A stretch of 64,000 bases of DNA from Luteibacter sp. UNC138MFCol5.1. GTDB lineage: Bacteria; Pseudomonadota; Gammaproteobacteria; Xanthomonadales; Rhodanobacteraceae. Below the pieces are notes generated by a model. The model had not been told where the DNA came from. It searched no databases and saw nothing but the letters and a program-made list of their open reading frames with translations. Shown one piece after another: positions 59,514-64,000 of this stretch. Numbering within the stretch: the stretch's first letter is position 1; every line of letters starts with the position of its first letter. The position numbers were made by a program, and so were the translations under genes. The stretch covers positions 524,216 through 588,215 of the forward strand of contig NZ_FODZ01000001.1 in assembly GCF_900110505.1 (NCBI RefSeq), in the 5' to 3' direction.

Positions 59514-60218
59514 ATGACCGACCTTTCGTCGTTTCCCATCGCTTCCCGCTGGCCCGCCAAACATCCGGACCGCTTGCAGCTCTATTCGCTGAACACGCCC
59601 AACGGCGTGAAGGTCTCGATCATGCTGGAGGAGCTTGGCCTTCCCTACGAAGCCCATCTCGTCGATATCGGCAAGAACGAAAGCAAGGCGCCCGAATTCG
59701 AATCACTCAACCCGAACGGCAAGATTCCCGCGATCGTCGATCCGGACGGCCCGGGCGGGCAGCCGATCGGCCTGTTCGAATCCGGCGCGATCCTGCTCTA
59801 CCTCGCCGAGAAGACCGGACGCTTCCTGCCCAAGGACGAGGCGAAGCGCTGGGAGACCATCCAGTGGCTCTTCTTCCAGATGGCCGGCATCGGTCCGATG
59901 TTCGGTCAGGTGGGCTTCTTCCATAAGTTCGCCGGCCGTGAGTACGAAGACAAGCGGCCCCTCCAGCGCTACGTCGACGAGTCGAAGCGTCTGCTCGGCG
60001 TGCTCGACCGGCAGCTGGCAGGGCACGACTGGATCGTCGGCGACGAGTACACCATCGCCGACATCGCCACGCTCGGCTGGGTCAACAACCTGATCACGTT
60101 CTACGGCGCGCGGGAACTGGTGGGATTCGACGCCTTCGCCAACGTGGCCGCATGGCTGGAACGTGGCATGTCGCGTCCGGCGGTGCAGCGTGGGCTGAAG
60201 ATACCGTCGAGGGACTGA
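59514..60218 (+). CDS. glutathione S-transferase family protein (YfcG/YghU-like)
   Basis: Cytosolic protein of 234 residues. The N-terminal thioredoxin fold has LYSLNTPNGVKVSIMLEE (Thr/Asn in place of catalytic Tyr or Ser) and LNPNGKIPAIVDPDGPGG, as in YfcG-type disulfide reductases. The C-terminal helical domain has DWIVGDEYTIADIATLGWV. Role probably in redox or peroxide defence. ATG 59514 is chosen over the longer frame (59439), which would cross the predicted promoter. Confidence 0.85.
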   Translation: MTDLSSFPIASRWPAKHPDRLQLYSLNTPNGVKVSIMLEELGLPYEAHLVDIGKNESKAPEFESLNPNGKIPAIVDPDGPGGQPIGLFESGAILLYLAEKTGRFLPKDEAKRWETIQWLFFQMAGIGPMFGQVGFFHKFAGREYEDKRPLQRYVDESKRLLGVLDRQLAGHDWIVGDEYTIADIATLGWVNNLITFYGARELVGFDAFANVAAWLERGMSRPAVQRGLKIPSRD

Positions 60219-60261
60219 GCGCAGGCCTCGGTTCCGCCTTTCCTGCCACATCTTTGCTGGA

Positions 60262-60287
60262 AAGAAAGGGCCGCGTGAGCGGCCCGT
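60262..60287 (-). terminator. hairpin between the glutathione transferase and beta-barrel genes
   Basis: GGGCCGC and GCGGCCC around GTGA. On the minus strand the tail is CTTTCTTTCC, so it is better placed to end transcription of the beta-barrel gene than of the transferase gene. Confidence 0.6.
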
Positions 60288-60311
60288 CGTCGTGGGGATG
60301 TCAGGAAGCTA

Positions 60312-61007
60312 TCAAAACCGGAATTCAGCACCCGCGGCCCACACTCCGATGTTCTGGTCGAAGTCCGGCCAACGTTCGCTATGACGGTTGAAGCGGAAGC
60401 TGTAGTGCTCGTACCCGAGCGTCACGCCGAAGTGGTCTGTGAAGTCATAGCCAACGGCAAGCGCGCCGTAAAAACCGGTGTCGTTCGACGTGCTGCGGTC
60501 GTATTCGGTATACGGGGCCGGCAGGACGAGCCCGCCCCCGTAGGTAGGCACGTGCTCGTAGCTGGACTTCTGTTCGCTGCGGGCGCGTGCCAGGCCCGTA
60601 CGTAGCGTCAGCGACCAGCCGTCGCCGATGAGCCACTTCGAGTTTGCGCCCAGCAGGACCGCCTTATTGGTGAGCTTGGCCCTTATACCGATGGGCCGGA
60701 TGATGCTGCCGTTCGACCCGCTGTAGTCGGCGCCTCCCAGATCGACGTAGCCCGCTTCGGGTCCGATCGACCAGGCGTCGTCGATGATCCAGCGATAGCC
60801 GCCGATCACGCCGAACATCGTGTCCTTTTTGTCGGCGCGGTAATTGGAGCTATCCTCGGAAAGACCGAAGCCGCTGGACGGGCTGTCGATAGAGGTACGG
60901 GACTGCCCGGCCGAGACGGCGATGAACCCTACGCCACGAGCACAAACCGGCGCGGCGGCCGCGCCGAGAACGGCGGCCAGCGCCGCCAGACACAATACCT
61001 TTTGCAT
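60312..61007 (-). CDS. outer-membrane beta-barrel protein
   Basis: Exported protein of 231 residues with a signal peptide (about 1-24, PVCARG), alternating beta-strand pattern and C-terminal Phe (AAGAEFRF), as in small eight-stranded OmpW/OmpX/OmpA-like barrels. Function unknown. ATG 61007 is chosen with AGGGAAA upstream; the open frame before it is not exported-protein-like. Confidence 0.75.
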   Translation of the reverse strand: MQKVLCLAALAAVLGAAAAPVCARGVGFIAVSAGQSRTSIDSPSSGFGLSEDSSNYRADKKDTMFGVIGGYRWIIDDAWSIGPEAGYVDLGGADYSGSNGSIIRPIGIRAKLTNKAVLLGANSKWLIGDGWSLTLRTGLARARSEQKSSYEHVPTYGGGLVLPAPYTEYDRSTSNDTGFYGALAVGYDFTDHFGVTLGYEHYSFRFNRHSERWPDFDQNIGVWAAGAEFRF

Positions 61008-61234
61008 GGGTTTCCCTGTTCCTGATGATGTCCGCCGGCTCCTGCGCCGTGCGGTCCCGCTCGCGCGGGCACTGAATCTTACGACAGATCCGCGCGGGCC
61101 GACCGTGACCTCTGGCATGGGGCACCCCCCTCCCCGCCGTTTAGGATCGAGGGCTTGCGCAGGGCCCTCGGGGCGGCGCCGATCCGCTCGCAGGGAAGAA
61201 AGGGCGACCACCATTTTCCCCAGGGGAGAACGAC

Positions 61235-63139
61235 TTGAAATCCACCATGCTTGCCTCCGCGCTGCTGGCCGCCCTCGCGGGCGTCGGCGCCACCGCCGTT
61301 CGCGCGGACGATCTTTCCACCGTGCCGGCGCCGCAGGACGTCGCCTTCGACGGCGTGCTGAAGGTGACGGTCGACGCGACCGATCTCGATCGCCGCATCT
61401 TCCGCGTGCATGAGACCGTTCCCGCGAAGCCGGGCCCGCTGACGCTGCTGTTCCCCGAGTGGATCCCTGGTCACCATTCGCCGAGCGGCCCGATCGACCA
61501 GTTCGCCGGCCTCATCGTCACCGCCGGCGGCAAGCGCATCGAGTGGAAGCGCGACGAGTACAACGTGTACGCGTTCCACATCGATGTACCGGCGGGCGCG
61601 ACGTCCGTCGACGTCGAATTCCAGACGCTGACGCCGCAGGACACCCGCGGCGGCCGCATCGTCATGACGCCCGACATCGTCAACGTGCAGTGGAACCAGG
61701 TCTCGCTGTATCCGGCGGGCTACCGCGCCGACCGCATCCAGGTCGAGCCGACCGTGAAGTTCCCGGCCGGTTTCCAGTTCGGTACCGCGCTCGAACAGGC
61801 CAGCAAGAGCGGCGACACCGTCACGTTCAAGGCGATCGACTACGACAACCTCGTCGACTCGCCGATCTTCGCCGGCCGCTACTTCAAGCGCGTCGACCTC
61901 GACCCGAACGGCCGCTCGCCGGTGCACCTGAACATCGTCGCCGACAGCGCCAAGTCGCTCGAGATCAAGCCCGAAGCGCTGGACATCCATCGCAAGCTCG
62001 TCCAGCAGATGGACAAGCTCTACGGCGCGCGTCACTACAACCACTACGACTTCCTGCTGGCGCTGACCGACAAGCTCGGCGGCATCGGTCTCGAGCACCA
62101 TCGTTCGTCCGAGAACAGCGCGTCGCCCAACTACTTCACCGAGTGGGACAAGAGCTGGGTGGGTCGCGACCTGCTCGCGCACGAGTACAACCACTCGTGG
62201 GACGGCAAGTACCGTCGCGGCGCCGATCTCGCCACGCCGAACTTCAACGTGCCGATGGGCGACAGCCTCCTGTGGGTCTACGAAGGCCAGACGCAGTTCT
62301 GGGGCAACGTGGTCGCCGCCCGCTCGGGCCTGCTCTCGCAGGACCAGGCGCGCGACATGCTCGCGTTCGTCGCCGCCACGTACGACAAGGGCCGCCCGGG
62401 TCTCGCCTGGCGCAACATCCAGGACACGACGAACGATCCCACGATCGCCCAGCGTCGCCCGCTCTCGTACCGCAACTACTCGATGAGCGAGGATTACTAT
62501 TCGGGCGGCCAGATGATCTGGCTCGACGTGGACACCAAGCTGCGCGAGCTGACGAAGAACAAGCGTTCGCTGGACGATTTCGCGAAGGCGTTCTTCGGCA
62601 TGAAGGACGGTGACTGGAAGGTCAATCCGTACACGTTCGAGGAAGTGGTCTCGACGCTCAACGGCATCGCGCCGTACGACTGGGCGAAGTACCTGCGCGA
62701 CCGCGTCGACGGCCACAAGGGCGACCTGGAAGGCATCGAGCGCGGCGGCTGGAAGCTCGTCTACAACGACAAGCCGTCGGAAGCGTCGAAGGCCATCGAG
62801 GCGCGCCGCCATTACGTCGACCTGACCTACTCGGCCGGCTTCGCCGTGTCGTCGAAGGGCGACATCGCAGACGTGCGCTGGGATGGCCCGGCCTTCAATG
62901 CCGGCCTCGCGCCGGGCATGCACATCGTCGCGGTGAACAACAAGGAATTCGACGGCGACGCGCTGAAGGATGCCGTGACCGCCGCGAAGACCGACAAGGC
63001 ACCGATCGAGCTGCTGGTGAAGAACTTCGACCAGTACAAGACGATCCGCATCGACTACCACGACGGCCTCAAGTACCCGCACCTCGAGCGCGACAAGAGC
63101 AAGCCCGACTGGCTGGGCGAGCTGTACAAGGCGAAGTAG
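61235..63139 (+). CDS. M61 family (glycyl aminopeptidase-like) metallopeptidase
   Basis: Exported peptidase of 634 residues. Signal peptide about 1-24 (AVRADD). The catalytic zinc motif is His316-Glu-Tyr-Asn-His320 (LLAHEYNHSWDGKYRR), with the third ligand in LWVYEGQTQFWG. An N-terminal beta domain precedes it and a PDZ domain (about 515-600, GPAFNAGLAPGMHIVAVNN) closes the protein, the usual M61 layout. The start is TTG at 61235, with GGGGAG six bases upstream. Confidence 0.9.
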   Translation: MKSTMLASALLAALAGVGATAVRADDLSTVPAPQDVAFDGVLKVTVDATDLDRRIFRVHETVPAKPGPLTLLFPEWIPGHHSPSGPIDQFAGLIVTAGGKRIEWKRDEYNVYAFHIDVPAGATSVDVEFQTLTPQDTRGGRIVMTPDIVNVQWNQVSLYPAGYRADRIQVEPTVKFPAGFQFGTALEQASKSGDTVTFKAIDYDNLVDSPIFAGRYFKRVDLDPNGRSPVHLNIVADSAKSLEIKPEALDIHRKLVQQMDKLYGARHYNHYDFLLALTDKLGGIGLEHHRSSENSASPNYFTEWDKSWVGRDLLAHEYNHSWDGKYRRGADLATPNFNVPMGDSLLWVYEGQTQFWGNVVAARSGLLSQDQARDMLAFVAATYDKGRPGLAWRNIQDTTNDPTIAQRRPLSYRNYSMSEDYYSGGQMIWLDVDTKLRELTKNKRSLDDFAKAFFGMKDGDWKVNPYTFEEVVSTLNGIAPYDWAKYLRDRVDGHKGDLEGIERGGWKLVYNDKPSEASKAIEARRHYVDLTYSAGFAVSSKGDIADVRWDGPAFNAGLAPGMHIVAVNNKEFDGDALKDAVTAAKTDKAPIELLVKNFDQYKTIRIDYHDGLKYPHLERDKSKPDWLGELYKAK

Positions 63140-63150
63140 GCACGACAGGG

Positions 63151-63180
63151 AAGGGCGCCGGAAGGCGCCCTTCTTCGTTT
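63151..63180 (+). terminator. intrinsic terminator of the M61 gene
   Basis: AAGGGCGCC and GGCGCCCTT around GGAA, then CTTCGTTT, eleven bases after the stop codon. Confidence 0.8.
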
Positions 63181-63209
63181 CAGCGTGCCACGTCACCGTC
63201 CATCGGGCC

Positions 63210-63249
63210 CGCTGCCGCGGGATCGCCGATGCGATCGGCTCCCACCCTT
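63210..63249 (-). repeat. REP-like element, second type
   Basis: GCTGCCGCGGGATCGCCGATGCGATCGGCTCCCACCC, nearly identical to the copy at 55449-55488, in the gap before the LytTR gene. Confidence 0.65.
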
Positions 63250-63282
63250 CGGCACACATCGGCGCACGCTACCATCCCTGCC

Positions 63283-64000
63283 ATGACCTCCCGATCCACG
63301 CCTCCAGGAATGGAACTCGATCGCGCCCACGCGCGCCGCCGGCGTTTCATGTTCGCCTTCTGGCTGCTGGCCTTCGGCAGCGCCGCGATCAGCAACACGC
63401 TGACGTTGCGCATCGACGCCGAGCGCCACGGCATCGCGGCGTCGGCATGGGAGATCGCGACCAACGAGTTCACCAGCATGGCGGTGTCGCTGGCGATGCT
63501 GCCGTTCCTTCTGCGCGCCTGCGACCGATGGCCGCTGCACGCCGAGACGTGGCGTCGTCGTCTACCGTTCTACGTCGCCGGCAGCATCGTCTGGTGCATC
63601 GGCCACATCGCCGGCATGGACCTGCTGCGCCTGGCGATCTTCTCCGCGACGGGCATCGGCTACGACCCGGGTTCGCTGTGGCTACAGGTCGTCTACGAAT
63701 ACCTGAAGGACGTCCGTACGTTCTTCATCGTCGTGGCGCTATGGCACATGGTCGCGTGGGTGGGCCGGCAGGTGAAAGGCGAGGCGCACCTGCTGGTGGC
63801 GCCCGACGACGCGCCGGCCGTCGAGCCGGTCGATCGCCCCGATCGCTTCCTCGTGCGCAAGCTCGGCCGCGACTTCCTCGTCGCCACCGCCGACATCGAA
63901 TGGGCGCAGGCGTCCGGCAACTACGTGAACCTGCGGGTGCGCGGTCGCGACTATCCCCTGCGCAGCACGCTGGCGGCGCTGGAGGCACGGTTGGACCCCG
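63283..64000 (+). CDS. membrane LytTR-family transcription factor, cut at the right edge
   Basis: About 239 codons are visible. The N-terminal half has about four hydrophobic segments (from residue 23 to about 160), and the part after about 195 begins a LytTR DNA-binding domain (DRFLVRKLGRDFLVATADIEWAQASGNYVNLRVRG is partly visible). No stop codon occurs before the edge. The membrane-plus-LytTR form is used for signal-linked regulation in Xanthomonadales. ATG 63283 is the first start; ATG 63310 is also possible, with AGGA just upstream. Confidence 0.82.
   Translation, partial: MTSRSTPPGMELDRAHARRRRFMFAFWLLAFGSAAISNTLTLRIDAERHGIAASAWEIATNEFTSMAVSLAMLPFLLRACDRWPLHAETWRRRLPFYVAGSIVWCIGHIAGMDLLRLAIFSATGIGYDPGSLWLQVVYEYLKDVRTFFIVVALWHMVAWVGRQVKGEAHLLVAPDDAPAVEPVDRPDRFLVRKLGRDFLVATADIEWAQASGNYVNLRVRGRDYPLRSTLAALEARLDP

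Overview
The window is GC-rich, densely coded chromosomal DNA of a gammaproteobacterium of the order Xanthomonadales (Lysobacterales), most likely the Luteibacter/Dyella/Rhodanobacter group. The assignment rests on gene order (def-fmt-rsmB divergent from a LysM gene, then dprA and topA; erpA next to a bactofilin), on the atpIBEFHAGDC operon, on a TopA with a lysine/alanine tail, and on REP repeats of the type common in this order. It is inferred from gene content, not from a marker gene. I saw no insertion sequence, prophage, CRISPR array or integrated island.

Layout. 1-5.3 kb: envelope glycan genes (GT39-type transferase, two GT-B glycosyltransferases, an O-antigen ligase-like protein). 5.3-15.3 kb: housekeeping genes (rsmB, fmt, def; a LysM protein, dprA, topA, tsaC) and a stand-alone AMP ligase. 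15.3-26.7 kb: a class D beta-lactamase, purD, an MFS-acyltransferase fusion, ampE, nudC, erpA, a bactofilin, bfr and bfd, rppH, tRNA-Met, a LuxR-type regulator, queD and a phasin-like gene. 26.8-34.1 kb: the complete F1Fo ATP synthase operon with promoter and terminator. 34.2-35.2 kb: a 52-residue protein and a short SDR.

35.2-49.8 kb: one minus-strand amino-acid supercluster. A threonine unit (leader peptide, hom, thrB, thrC) is followed by a leucine/isoleucine/valine unit (leader peptide, leuA, ilvE, leuC, leuD, leuB, ilvD, ilvC, ilvG, ilvN). Each unit starts with a short ORF rich in codons for its own products. The leu leader shows a complete attenuator: leader peptide, antiterminator pairing and U-tract terminator. 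The thr leader has nine consecutive Thr codons but no U-tract terminator; instead an upstream segment can pair with the hom Shine-Dalgarno sequence. Both leader ORFs start about where transcription should start, so they look leaderless. bfd and erpA show the same geometry.

49.9-64 kb: export and scavenging functions. These are a cyclic-nucleotide phosphodiesterase (cpdB) divergent from a TonB-dependent receptor and a GlpQ-type phosphodiesterase, an APC permease, two tandem secreted HExxHxxGxxH metalloproteases, a glutathione transferase, a beta-barrel protein, an M61 peptidase and a truncated membrane LytTR regulator. REP-like palindromes sit in many of the intergenic gaps.
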